A DNA stretch of 64,000 nt from Spirochaetaceae bacterium (GTDB taxonomy: Bacteria > Spirochaetota > Spirochaetia > Treponematales > Treponemataceae), in assembly GCA_017416145.1 (NCBI GenBank), contig JAFQDD010000004.1:1-64000 (forward strand). The letters are read 5' to 3'. The notes beneath the pieces were generated by a model. That model saw only the letters and a list, made by a program, of their open reading frames with translations, searched no databases and had not been told where the DNA came from. Both the position numbers and the translations under genes were made by a program. Positions 1 through 7,467 of the stretch are shown in pieces. The stretch's first letter is position 1. Each line of letters starts with the position of its first letter.

Positions 1-869
1 TCTGTTACTTCAAAGTCTTCTGGCGTGATTGTATCTAAGTTTAATATAACATTCCCTATTTCATCTTTTACAACAAATTTTCCAGTAATTAACATAAATT
101 GTGCAAACCACCCCATTTTATTTAGTTTCCAATAATCGTAATTATAATTTGATATTAAAACTGAACTTCCATCTTCTAAAATAAGGCTTTGTTCTTCTTG
201 TAGCAATCCAGAATTTATTGATATTTGATTTGTTCCTAAATCTAGTATATAAGTTTGATTTTCAACATTTTCTGTAAGCATTGATGAAAGACTGTATTCA
301 ATATTTATGGTTTTATTACTTTCATTTTTCATGTTAAAAACTGTACCAAATTGTTGATTTTCAATATTAAAATTTTCTTGTCTTTCTTTCCATTTTTCAA
401 TGGAAGATTCATCAAGTATTAAATTGGCATCAACATCTCCATAGTCCTCTTTAACTTCAAAATCTTCTGGGGTTAATATTTCTAATGTTAAAAGAATGTT
501 TCCGTCTTGATCTTTTATTGTAAGTTCTTCTGTAATTAAAAGAAATCGAGCAAACCATCCCATTTTATAGTAACGTGTGTAATCGTAGGCATAGGATGAA
601 AAACTAATACCTTTATTTATTATATAAGTTGAAAATTCATCACTATAATGCCCAGGACCTATACGAATATATCTTTCACCTAAAATTAGTTTTTTCCCGT
701 AAGCATTTAAATTTTCATATTCCTTCAATATCGGAGAGAAAAAATACGATACTTTATAAGAATCATCTGTGAAATTAAGTAAACCAAAATAATCTCTATA
801 TCTTTGCGTAAATGAAAAAAGTGATGAAAATAGACAACTAATTAGAAAAAGAAAAAATATTTTTTTCAT
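1..869 (-). CDS. secreted protein with internal duplication, partial (3' end outside window)
   Basis: An uninterrupted reading frame starts at ATG 869 and runs off the left edge (289 codons seen). It begins with a signal peptide (MKKIFFLFLISCLFSSLFSF), so the product is exported. The protein carries a duplicated segment: residues about 102-141 and 251-289 both begin with KMGWFA and end in ITPEDFEV or LTPEDFEV, giving a repeat period of about 149 residues. I do not recognise the family. It lies directly downstream of a broken surface-protein fragment and in the same direction as the other small secreted proteins of this region. By position it could be an immunity protein or a cell-surface protein; neither is proven. 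Confidence 0.8.
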   Translation of the reverse strand, partial: MKKIFFLFLISCLFSSLFSFTQRYRDYFGLLNFTDDSYKVSYFFSPILKEYENLNAYGKKLILGERYIRIGPGHYSDEFSTYIINKGISFSSYAYDYTRYYKMGWFARFLLITEELTIKDQDGNILLTLEILTPEDFEVKEDYGDVDANLILDESSIEKWKERQENFNIENQQFGTVFNMKNESNKTINIEYSLSSMLTENVENQTYILDLGTNQISINSGLLQEEQSLILEDGSSVLISNYNYDYWKLNKMGWFAQFMLITGKFVVKDEIGNVILNLDTITPEDFEVT

Positions 870-870
870 T

Positions 871-1163
871 TTAATTTTTCTCCTGTTGTGTGTTAAGGAC
901 GGAATTTACTGCATTACTATTTATTCCTGAATTATTTAAAACTGTTGCCATATTTACCGTGTGAGTATGTGAAGAGGACTTATACATCTTTTCCCTGGGA
1001 CAGAAAAACCCATTTGCATGTTGCCGATGAAAAAAGTTACTTCATCACCTTGTTTGTAGGAAAACTGTTTTTTAACAATCTGTAATTTTAAACTGTAATT
1101 AGCGATTTTACAAGTTTTATAAGAGGATTTTATGAAAAAAGAAGAAATTTTGATGTATGTTTA
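871..1163 (-). pseudogene. fragment of a surface/lipoprotein-like gene, frameshifted
   Basis: Two frames carry coherent protein. The upstream part reads KQFSYKQGDEVTFFIGNMQM followed by GFSVPGKRCISPL and then a stop. The downstream part, in another frame, reads VNMATVLNNSGINSNAVNS up to a stop at 871-873. A pattern of G-x-x-V-x-F-x-I-G-x-x-x-x-G followed by SPL and then VxN(I/M)A is typical of repeated bacterial surface proteins, as I recall it. I therefore read this as the tail of such a gene with one frameshift and no start. It ends one base before the next gene starts. Confidence 0.45.
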
Positions 1164-1194
1164 CGAGCCTAGAATTGGCGAATACTTTATCCTT

Positions 1195-1710
1195 TTACAA
1201 AATTAAATCGGATTCGGTAAAACGGACATTTTCATTCCAATCAGTTATTCTATTAACTTCCATTAAAATTTTTTCTTTATCACTCAAGTTTTTGTGTTGT
1301 TCATTATATTGTGACTTGTTGTATTCCATTTTTTCCATAAGGAGATGTATTCCATTTTGTTCAATAGAGTTTGTATTCCTAGAAACTAAATCATAGAAGC
1401 AATTAAAAATTCCAATAAATTCTTCTATATTGTCATAATAAAATTGACTTGTAGAGCGTTTTAGACGTTCCATATATCTGGGATTCACATCTAGTAAATA
1501 TAAATTTTCAATTTGAAACATTTTTTTCTCAATTCCATTATAGATACATATCCCCTGTATAAAATCTTTATGAATAAAAAAACTAAATATTAATATTTTA
1601 TTATAGCTAAACTTTAGCAATTCTGAATTCTCATGTTGTAATTCATAGCCAAGATTTTTTATTGCAGGAATAAAATTATTTTTTATAAAATTATATTGCT
1701 TTTTATTCAT
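1195..1710 (-). CDS. hypothetical cytoplasmic protein (possible immunity protein)
   Basis: The product is about 171 residues with no signal peptide or membrane segment. The start at 1710 was chosen because GGAAAG lies seven bases upstream of that ATG; a TTG 24 bases further upstream keeps the frame open but lacks a site. The protein is rich in Asn, Lys and Glu and I do not recognise a family. It is one of a series of small co-oriented genes in a decayed toxin region, so an immunity role is possible, but that rests on position only. Confidence 0.6.
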   Translation of the reverse strand: MNKKQYNFIKNNFIPAIKNLGYELQHENSELLKFSYNKILIFSFFIHKDFIQGICIYNGIEKKMFQIENLYLLDVNPRYMERLKRSTSQFYYDNIEEFIGIFNCFYDLVSRNTNSIEQNGIHLLMEKMEYNKSQYNEQHKNLSDKEKILMEVNRITDWNENVRFTESDLIL

Positions 1711-1838
1711 ATTCATGCTTTCCAAGATATCCAAAATCTAGTGAGTCAGTTGCACGTCTATTACAGTGGTTTTTCTGCCTCGGCTTGAAAGACTTATTAT
1801 TTTTTATATCTTGTATAAAATATTTCAAAAATATCAAC

Positions 1839-2753
1839 TTAAAAATAACAGAAAACAATTTTTGAATCATCTGTGTAGACTTCAAAACAATATTCATTTT
1901 GAGAAACTTTATATATTTTCCCAACTCGATACTCAAAATTCTCTAATAAATTTTCAAACGTACCTGTTTGAAAATTTATTTTTACCAAATCAGATTCATT
2001 TCGTTTTTGCCGATTAACAGCAAAATAAATGTTATCCTTTTGTTCTTCCATAAAACGAATTGCAGTATATTTCTGTTCAATTGGAATAGACAAAATGTTT
2101 TTTTCAATTTCTAAATCGAAAATATCTAAACATTGATTCTCCATATTCAAAAATATAGCGTTCGAATAATTATTACAAAATTCTAGTAAAGAAGCAGTTG
2201 GTGTATTAATTGACGTTATATTATTTGTTCTAATATCGTGAATTTCAATCTTATCATACATATCAATATAAATTTTCATTGAAAAAGAATCTAACCAAAC
2301 ATTTTCTATTGCAGAAGTTTTTATTCTATATATTTCTCTGTAATCTTTGTTAGTTAAATTTATTTCAATGAAAGAAAATACTTTTCCATCATCAAGTAGA
2401 AAATACAAAAAACTGTCTTTTACGTCTAAAGGGATAATAGAAATGTCATCTTGTACATATCCTAAATTTATAATTAAGTCCTTTTTTCCAGTTTGCAAAT
2501 TAGTAATAAATATTTCTTTATTGGTAGTGGTAATAAGTTCATATTTCGAAGTAAAAAAATAACCAAAGGCATCAGTTTTACTCAAAGTATAAAATTCGTT
2601 AAATCCTAACTTCTTTAAATCACTTTTTACATTTTCTGCAACTTTTAATCCCCATATCCTAGCCAGAAAAGGATGTTTGGCCATAGACATTATAGATAAA
2701 GAAAAAATACACAAAATTATAAGGAAACAGAAAAACTTAATTATTTTTTTCAT
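1839..2753 (-). CDS. hypothetical exported or membrane-anchored protein, possible beta-propeller
   Basis: The protein is 304 residues and starts with MKKIIKFFCFLIILCIFSLS, a signal anchor or signal peptide. The rest has repeated short strand-like blocks (YELITTTNKEIFITNLQTGK, then SFSMKIYIDMYDKIEIHDIR, then CLDIFDLEIEKNILSIP) of the sort seen in beta-propeller proteins, but no clear motif. ATG 2753 is chosen because an AAAGGAT/GGAGA site lies upstream. It overlaps the end of the 73-residue frame upstream by 17 bases, suggesting translational coupling and a shared cargo unit. Function unknown. Confidence 0.65.
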   Translation of the reverse strand: MKKIIKFFCFLIILCIFSLSIMSMAKHPFLARIWGLKVAENVKSDLKKLGFNEFYTLSKTDAFGYFFTSKYELITTTNKEIFITNLQTGKKDLIINLGYVQDDISIIPLDVKDSFLYFLLDDGKVFSFIEINLTNKDYREIYRIKTSAIENVWLDSFSMKIYIDMYDKIEIHDIRTNNITSINTPTASLLEFCNNYSNAIFLNMENQCLDIFDLEIEKNILSIPIEQKYTAIRFMEEQKDNIYFAVNRQKRNESDLVKINFQTGTFENLLENFEYRVGKIYKVSQNEYCFEVYTDDSKIVFCYF

Positions 2754-2958
2754 CACAATTTGTATCCTTTTCTCCAAAGAATTTATATGTAAATTTGTCT
2801 GGACTAACAGTAGGCTCCCCTGACGTATCAATGTTATTATTTCGTATGGATTCTGGTATTTTTTCTGTTATTGCTTCATTTGTTTGATTCCACCAAATCC
2901 TATCATCATCTTGCTTGGATGTGCTATTGACTTGATTTTGTAAAGTCTTTTCTTGCAT
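2737..2958 (-). CDS. small hypothetical protein starting inside direct repeat A
   Basis: The 73-residue product begins MQEKTLQNQVNSTSKQ. Its first codons lie inside a direct repeat that also begins two other small frames at 3800 and 4618 (MQEKTLQNQSNSTS and MQEKTLQNPKNRTS). The remaining part is unique and hydrophilic. It overlaps the next gene by 17 bases. The pattern of a shared head and a unique tail is like displaced toxin tips, but I see no catalytic motif, so the function is open. Confidence 0.45.
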   Translation of the reverse strand: MQEKTLQNQVNSTSKQDDDRIWWNQTNEAITEKIPESIRNNNIDTSGEPTVSPDKFTYKFFGEKDTNCDEKNN

Positions 2959-2982
2959 AGAGTTAGTTTAACATGGGGAATA
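2917..2982 (-). repeat. direct repeat A (cassette-boundary repeat)
   Basis: This stretch closely matches 3737-3829 and 4556-4640. The core shared by all three, on the plus strand, is AAGTCTTTTCTTGCATAGAG followed by TTAGTTT and CATGG. On the minus strand it encodes the start codon and the first residues MQEKTLQN of a small frame. The three start codons are 842 and 818 bases apart, so each cargo unit is about 0.8 kb. Confidence 0.8.
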
Positions 2983-3017
2983 ATGTAAAAGCAAGAAATA
3001 TTATGGAAAAACTGCTT

Positions 3018-3473
3018 TTACAGTTCTATATCATCATTGACGCTATCTAAATACTTAATTGATTCTGTAATCCCAAGTACATATAAGTCATTTTTAAAGT
3101 TTTTTATCATTATTGACATAGCTTTGTCAAAATCGTCTTGGCTTATTTGTTCAGATACAAAATTTGTTGCTTGGATACTACTTATTCGATTTTTCATACC
3201 TATATAGTAGATAATAGGATTTTTGTCTTTTAAATTGTTTTCAAAAATGTAATCGTTTGACATTGTTATAAAATCAGTATCTTGGGAATAATTGTTGGAT
3301 ACTCGGATAACAAATTTATATTGTGTCGTATTTAATTTTTCTATCATACTAATATCTTCTTTTGAAAAAATGTGTTCTGAATCTTCCACAATTATTTCCA
3401 TTGAGGATGAACAAGCGAATAATGAAATAATGAAACAAATTATCCCAATTAAATTTATTTGTTTAGTTTTCAT
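3018..3473 (-). CDS. lipoprotein resembling TPM-domain proteins
   Basis: The 151-residue protein has a lipoprotein signal (CFIISLFACSS), so it should be anchored in a membrane and face the periplasm or surface. The mature part (VEDSEHIFSKEDISMIEKLN, later YIGMKNRISSI, then ISQDDFDKAMSIMIKNFKND) resembles the TPM (TLP18.3/Psb32/MOLO-1) fold, whose members share a D-x-x-x-x-x-S/T...L start and a late F-x-x-A/G-L-x-x-G part. The start ATG overlaps the upstream stop (ATGA), so it is translated with the small membrane protein above. The TPM match is from memory and partial. Confidence 0.6.
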   Translation of the reverse strand: MKTKQINLIGIICFIISLFACSSSMEIIVEDSEHIFSKEDISMIEKLNTTQYKFVIRVSNNYSQDTDFITMSNDYIFENNLKDKNPIIYYIGMKNRISSIQATNFVSEQISQDDFDKAMSIMIKNFKNDLYVLGITESIKYLDSVNDDIEL

Positions 3474-3745
3474 AAAAAACTCCTAGTAAAAATAGATATA
3501 ACCTCTAGTACCATGGTAGAAATGAGTAGTAAATAAAAAAGATTTAGTCGTTTCTTTATTTGTGTTTTTAAATTTTTGTTTTCAATTTTCTCAAGAAATG
3601 CTTTTTGACTAAAAATCTCAAAATAGAAAATTTTGTTTATGATATTTTTTTCATTTGTTATAGACACATATATATTTAAATAAACACAAACTGCAATTAT
3701 AAACAAAACAAGTGTAATGCATCTAAGAAATTGCACCAAATTCAC
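3470..3745 (-). CDS. small two-helix membrane protein
   Basis: The 91-residue product has one hydrophobic helix at residues about 8-30 and another at about 70-88, with a charged middle. It starts at a GTG (3745) and its stop overlaps the ATG of the lipoprotein downstream, so the pair is probably co-translated. The start region overlaps the small frame that begins in repeat B. No family is recognised. It may be a membrane immunity protein or a partner of the lipoprotein. Confidence 0.5.
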   Translation of the reverse strand: MNLVQFLRCITLVLFIIAVCVYLNIYVSITNEKNIINKIFYFEIFSQKAFLEKIENKNLKTQIKKRLNLFYLLLISTMVLEVISIFTRSFL

Positions 3746-3800
3746 TTGAGTGAATGTTGGATGTACTATTGGATTGATTTTGTAAAGTCTTTTCTTGCAT
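3723..3800 (-). CDS. 25-residue frame starting in direct repeat B
   Basis: The short frame MQEKTLQNQSNSTSNIHSSE ends soon after. Its head is shared with the frames at 2958 and 4618, and its TSNIHS(S/G)EFG part is shared with the one at 4618. It is probably a vestige of a larger coding cargo or a leader peptide, not a functional protein. Confidence 0.25.
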   Translation of the reverse strand: MQEKTLQNQSNSTSNIHSSEFGAIS

Positions 3801-3829
3801 AGAGTTAGTTTAGCATGGGGAATAAGGAA
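3737..3829 (-). repeat. direct repeat B (cassette-boundary repeat)
   Basis: Second copy of the boundary repeat. Copies B and C share more than copy A: both also contain a near-palindrome (TTCACTTGAGTGAA here, TTCACCTGAGTGAA in copy C) at the far end. Copy B separates the zeta-toxin remnant from the membrane/lipoprotein pair. Confidence 0.8.
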
Positions 3830-3837
3830 AAATCAAA

Positions 3838-4181
3838 TTATTTTTTATCAACGAGATTTTTTATTTGTTCTAAATTCCATAATTCATTTTCCCAATAAAA
3901 ATACTCTGTTTTTCGTTTTTTGAAAATTCTAAATGCTTGATTTAATGAATTATCATAAATATGACAAATATCACATATTTCAACTAATTCTGGAATCAAT
4001 TCTATCGCTTTTTTGTAACGTGAAATCACCTTATCTGCTGGAACATCATGTCCACCTTTTGCAAATCTTTTATGTCATCAGCATTGATATAGGGTTCTAT
4101 AATCTTGGCTAGTTTTGTTACTGTCGTTTTTCCAGAACCGTTTGGCCCTGCAAAAACTATGATTTCAGGCTTCTTTTGCAT
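3838..4181 (-). pseudogene. zeta toxin / UDP-GlcNAc kinase, internally deleted
   Basis: The N-terminal piece reads MQKKPEIIVFAGPNGSGKTT and then EPYINADDIK, the Walker A and following Asp motif of zeta toxins. In another frame, right after that, come KGGHDVPADKV, then SRYKKAIELIPE and IYDNS, which are the family's C-terminal GGH-x-VP and RY motifs. The central part of about 80 or more residues that should lie between them is missing and the frame changes at the junction. The gene is therefore an internal-deletion pseudogene. An intact zeta protein phosphorylates UDP-GlcNAc. The partner frame upstream overlaps it by 17 bases. Confidence 0.75.
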
Positions 4182-4362
4182 ACTCAATATGTCCATCTGG
4201 ATATTCAAAATATGCTTTTTTTTGCACTACATCATATCGTGCAATTGGTACATTCTTTAATCTAGATATTTCGTTTTCAATTTCAATAGAGGCATTAAAT
4301 AAGTCTGTCATTTTTTCATCAGAGATTCCTTGCATTGAATCTAATTCGTTTTCTTCGTCCAT
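4165..4362 (-). CDS. small protein upstream of zeta toxin (antitoxin-like partner)
   Basis: The 65-residue acidic protein ends ARYDVVQKKAYFEYPDGHIE. A short protein with a Y-D-x-x-x-K-x-x-Y-x-E-Y-P-D-G ending is commonly found just before zeta-toxin genes in my experience, so I call it the putative antitoxin. The frame is intact although its toxin partner is broken. It overlaps the toxin remnant by 17 bases, as expected for a translationally coupled toxin-antitoxin pair. Confidence 0.55.
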   Translation of the reverse strand: MDEENELDSMQGISDEKMTDLFNASIEIENEISRLKNVPIARYDVVQKKAYFEYPDGHIEYAKEA

Positions 4363-4519
4363 AAATTAACCTCCGTTGTTATTATATCATATCTATTTTT
4401 TAATATGCAATTATTTTTGGTATTGTTCAAGTGTTAGCATTAAAACTGCATTGAAAAAATCTAGAATTTTTAAAAAAATTGATAAGAGCTTTGACAAGTT
4501 TTTTAATCTCCATCTTGTT

Positions 4520-4618
4520 TTAAAACAATTTTTGGAATCTTATAAACATACTTCCAAATTCACCTGAGTGAATATTGGATGTGCGATTTTTTGGATTCTG
4601 CAAAGTCTTTTCTTGCAT
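4520..4618 (-). CDS. 32-residue frame starting in direct repeat C
   Basis: The frame starts MQEKTLQNPKNRTSNIHSGE and stops after a short unique tail. The first half is shared with the two other repeat-borne frames. It is likely a vestige; it lies upstream of the antitoxin-like frame. From 4376 to 4519 I see only AT-rich sequence without a gene. Confidence 0.25.
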   Translation of the reverse strand: MQEKTLQNPKNRTSNIHSGEFGSMFIRFQKLF

Positions 4619-4640
4619 AGAGTTAGTTTGTGCATGGTAA
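4556..4640 (-). repeat. direct repeat C (cassette-boundary repeat)
   Basis: Third and most diverged copy of the boundary repeat. It shares the AAGTCTTTTCTTGCATAGAG core and the TTCACCTGAGTGAA near-palindrome with copy B. It lies between the membrane protein at 4691-5164 and the zeta-toxin unit. Confidence 0.78.
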
Positions 4641-4690
4641 AAGTGGAATTTGCAAGAAAAATTATGAGTACTTTTATCCTTTAGAATTTT

Positions 4691-5164
4691 TTATAAGTTA
4701 TACTTTTCATCAATTATTTTTATAATTTCATGATAAAGATTATATATTGCAATAATTAAACACAAAGGTGATACTATAATTATCCAATTGAATATTTTGT
4801 TATTAGAGAACCTGTTTTGAAAAAATGGATAAATGTGTTTAACATAAAAATCTCCATTATTTACTAAACCTGCAAATAAAAAAATGATCATAAATGAATA
4901 AGTTAAAAAAGAAATTATTTTTTTTATTTTATTCAGTTTGTTTTTTATTTTTATTTTTCTTTCTTCAGAAATATTTTGTTGAGAAGAATTACATCCTCTT
5001 ATTTTTTTGATTACAAAATAGTAAATTAGTAAAACTATTACTGTGTCAATAAAAATTAATAACCATTTAAAAAAATCTGACATATTAATTCCCAAAACAA
5101 ATAATATAACGGAAAAATAAACTATTAAGCAAAAACTAATCATTACATGTTTTTCGTGTTTCAT
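4691..5164 (-). CDS. hypothetical integral membrane protein (four helices)
   Basis: The 157-residue protein has hydrophobic segments at residues about 12-32, 37-58, 90-112 and 130-150 (for example FVLGINMSDFFKWLLIFIDT and FLTYSFMIIFLFAGLV). The start at 5164 was chosen because GAGGA lies eight bases before it. A Ser/Asn/Gln-rich loop (CNSSQQNISEERK) separates the helix pairs. I recognise no family. Membrane proteins of this size are common as immunity proteins against membrane-targeting toxins, but nothing here proves it. Confidence 0.6.
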   Translation of the reverse strand: MKHEKHVMISFCLIVYFSVILFVLGINMSDFFKWLLIFIDTVIVLLIYYFVIKKIRGCNSSQQNISEERKIKIKNKLNKIKKIISFLTYSFMIIFLFAGLVNNGDFYVKHIYPFFQNRFSNNKIFNWIIIVSPLCLIIAIYNLYHEIIKIIDEKYNL

Positions 5165-5342
5165 TAATTTTTTCCTCAATAAATAAACCGGTTGTTGTAT
5201 TTACAATATTTTGTTTTGTATGAAAATTAACACTGTTTTTTGCAATATTTTTAAAAGATCTTTCTTAAATATATACAATATTAAATATGGAAATAGTAAT
5301 TTCATTTTTTTATAAAAATTTCCTCGTTTTTAGACCTTTGTT

Positions 5343-5936
5343 TTATTTTAACTTACTGAAAACAGAAATTAAATAGTTTAAGTGATAATCATATTTTTCT
5401 GTATCAAATAAAAAATATTCATTATGCTCTTTTATTGCTTCTCCAAAGATTTTATAATAAGAATAATGATTCGAAAGAAGATATAATTCATTTTCAAAAT
5501 TCAAATAGGGACATTTATAATATCCAACGAATTCTCCATCCTTAAAAGCATTTTTATGTTCAGGAAAATAAGAATATACGAAACTTTCCTTTGAATTAAA
5601 ACAAAGCTCGTTTTTTTCATCAAAAAATGGGTAGACATAAGTATAATTTTTCTCAGTTTCAATGCATTCCAAATAGTTGTACATATTATCAATAGATACT
5701 TGAATTAATATTTCTAGATTATTTGTAATTTTTATTAAATCTGTCTTTTGAAATTTATATGTATAATCTTGATTTTCACTACCTAAAGAATAATTCTTAA
5801 TAAGAGTTAAAACCAAATCATCGTTTAAAATTGGAGACATTGAAACTTCAATAACATTGTTTGTACAACATGAAGAAAAAATAGTTGATAATATAAATAT
5901 TAAAGTGATAATTTTTAATCTATTTTTGTTTAACAT
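5343..5936 (-). CDS. hypothetical lipoprotein
   Basis: With the start at 5936 the product (197 residues) begins MLNKNRLKIITLIFILSTIF followed by SSCC, a lipoprotein signal. The start overlaps the end of the upstream gene by 17 bases. The mature part is rich in Tyr, Asn and Glu (YTYVYPFFDEKNELCFNSKE). No family is recognised. It is the last of three exported proteins that follow the broken HINT-lysozyme toxin, so it may be a further immunity or orphan immunity protein. Confidence 0.6.
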   Translation of the reverse strand: MLNKNRLKIITLIFILSTIFSSCCTNNVIEVSMSPILNDDLVLTLIKNYSLGSENQDYTYKFQKTDLIKITNNLEILIQVSIDNMYNYLECIETEKNYTYVYPFFDEKNELCFNSKESFVYSYFPEHKNAFKDGEFVGYYKCPYLNFENELYLLSNHYSYYKIFGEAIKEHNEYFLFDTEKYDYHLNYLISVFSKLK

Positions 5937-6519
5937 TTTCAAAATCTCCATTACTAGTTTCGATATAAATAGCAAATATTTCTTCATTTCCATTTTTCTG
6001 CACTTCTGATCCTGGTTGTTCCAAATTATTATCTGAAAAGTCCTTCGGATTGATTTTGATTAACTCTTCCTGACTACAAACAGGTTCCAATAAATAATAA
6101 ACACCTGAATATTCTGTAATTATTGAATTTTTGTTTACAACAAAGAGATACGTACCAAATAAATTATAGTTTCCAACTACATCAATAGAAATAACTTTTA
6201 TATAATCATTTTCTTCTGCAAAAAAATCTTCAAAGGTTAAACCACGAGACCCAGTACCTCGAGTTTCATTATATAAATCATCTTCTGACCAAAGTTTAAT
6301 CTTCACTTTTTCTATTTCATATTCTTTACCGTCAAATAAAATTACTTTTTCATAATATCTGATTTTTTCACCAATCAAAGAAAAATCATATTTACCAGTA
6401 ATCACATTTTCTAAATCTAGAATTTTGCTAACTTTAAAATCAATCATATTTTCTGATTCTGCTAAAACAAATTGAAAATATAGGAAATATAATAAAAAAA
6501 TGGCAATAATTTTTTTCAC
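5920..6519 (-). CDS. hypothetical secreted protein
   Basis: The 199-residue protein has a signal peptide (MKKIIAIFLLYFLYFQFVLA) cut after the LA. The mature part is acidic and without a recognised domain. It lies 17 bases downstream of the candidate immunity gene at 6537-6971 and overlaps the lipoprotein gene that follows, so the three are probably one transcript. Confidence 0.6.
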   Translation of the reverse strand: MKKIIAIFLLYFLYFQFVLAESENMIDFKVSKILDLENVITGKYDFSLIGEKIRYYEKVILFDGKEYEIEKVKIKLWSEDDLYNETRGTGSRGLTFEDFFAEENDYIKVISIDVVGNYNLFGTYLFVVNKNSIITEYSGVYYLLEPVCSQEELIKINPKDFSDNNLEQPGSEVQKNGNEEIFAIYIETSNGDFENVKQK

Positions 6520-6536
6520 TTTTTCGCCTCAATTCT

Positions 6537-6971
6537 TTATTTTGTCACTAAATCCTCTGGATCAATAATGTATGGAGTTTTTACTAATAAATATTTATTT
6601 CCATATAATCGTCCAAGATTTTTACCTTCATCTGAAAATTTACTACAATCAATATAAAAATCAATCATATTTGGAGATATAAAAACTAAATAGCCAAAAG
6701 CATGATTTCCAAAATTATCAATAAAATCAAACTCATATCTATCATTATTTTTTTTCGCAGTAATTCTATTATTTATTACATGAGGTAAAGGAATTATTGA
6801 TTTTGATATTGTTATTTTCATTGATTCTTCAGTTCTCGAATCAACACATAATTGAACATAATCTATAATTTCAAAATTATCTGATTGTGAAATATAGTTT
6901 AAAGAAATGTAATTTTCGTTTGCATATAAAAATGTTGAAAATAAAAACAAAAATATAAAATATTTTTTCAT
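6537..6971 (-). CDS. secreted candidate immunity protein for the lysozyme toxin remnant
   Basis: The 144-residue protein begins MKKYFIFLFLFSTFLYANE, a cleavable signal peptide, so it acts outside the cytoplasm. Its gene starts ten bases after the stop of the broken HINT-lysozyme toxin. A toxin that cuts peptidoglycan needs an immunity protein in the periplasm, so both location and gene order fit this role. The mature sequence (ITAKKNNDRYEFDFIDNFGN, then FGYLVFISPNMIDFYIDCSK) matches no family I know. Intact although its toxin is decayed. Confidence 0.6.
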   Translation of the reverse strand: MKKYFIFLFLFSTFLYANENYISLNYISQSDNFEIIDYVQLCVDSRTEESMKITISKSIIPLPHVINNRITAKKNNDRYEFDFIDNFGNHAFGYLVFISPNMIDFYIDCSKFSDEGKNLGRLYGNKYLLVKTPYIIDPEDLVTK

Positions 6972-6980
6972 GGTTGTTTC

Positions 6981-7433
6981 CTAATTTGCAGTAGAATTTT
7001 TCTGTTTTGAAAGTTCTTGTAATAACTTTGCTTCGTCATTTCGTCTATTTGAATATCCATTATCTTGGCCATATTTTATAAGTATATCAGCAGCACCTGA
7101 GTAGTCACCGTTGGCTAGTTTTTCAACTAAATCGGAAGGAACAGCACCTGTTCCATTTTGATATGCAAATGAGAATATGGCTGTTTGTGCATTACTTGGT
7201 AGATTATCAAAATCTCATCAGGATTATTTCCAACTCTTTTATTATATTTTCCAGCTTTTTTCAATATATTTTCTTTCATTCCACCAATAATATTTTCCCA
7301 AATGTAGCATTTTTTCAGACTTGTTGTAAACCAGAATTTCACTGTCAGAAACAAAATAAGTATGTGCATTCTCAACTTCAATATTATAAACAAAAATAGG
7401 TTCAGCTGAGGAAGGCGATACAACTTATAATTA
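6981..7433 (-). pseudogene. polymorphic toxin tip: HINT (intein-like) end plus lysozyme domain, two frameshifts
   Basis: Three frames carry one protein. First frame: a fragment with PIFVYNIEVENAHTYFVSDS and EILVYNKS, the end of a pretoxin-HINT domain (V-Y-N-x-E-V-x-x-x-H-T-Y-F-V and V-Y-N). Second frame: a charged stretch (ENILKKAGKYNKRVGNNPDE). Third frame: NLPSNAQTAIFSFAYQNG and NGYSNRRNDEAKLLQEL, the conserved L-P-x-x-x-Q-T-A and x-N-R-R-x-x-E-A motifs of T4/GH24-type lysozymes. The upstream end is cut by a stop. HINT domains release the toxin tip by self-cleavage in polymorphic toxins. This copy cannot be functional as it stands. Confidence 0.7.
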
Positions 7434-7467
7434 TATTTGTATTTAATAAGATTTTTTTGACATTTAT

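Noticed and set aside
1703-1936. 77-codon minus-strand frame between two hypothetical genes
   Set aside because: It mostly lies in the shadow of the gene at 1839-2753 and its own tail has no known motif, though a relic of a toxin end cannot be excluded.
2917-4640. Boundary repeats as integron attC sites
   Set aside because: Only one copy has a GTTAAAC-like core, the others differ at the key GTT, and no integrase gene is in the window.
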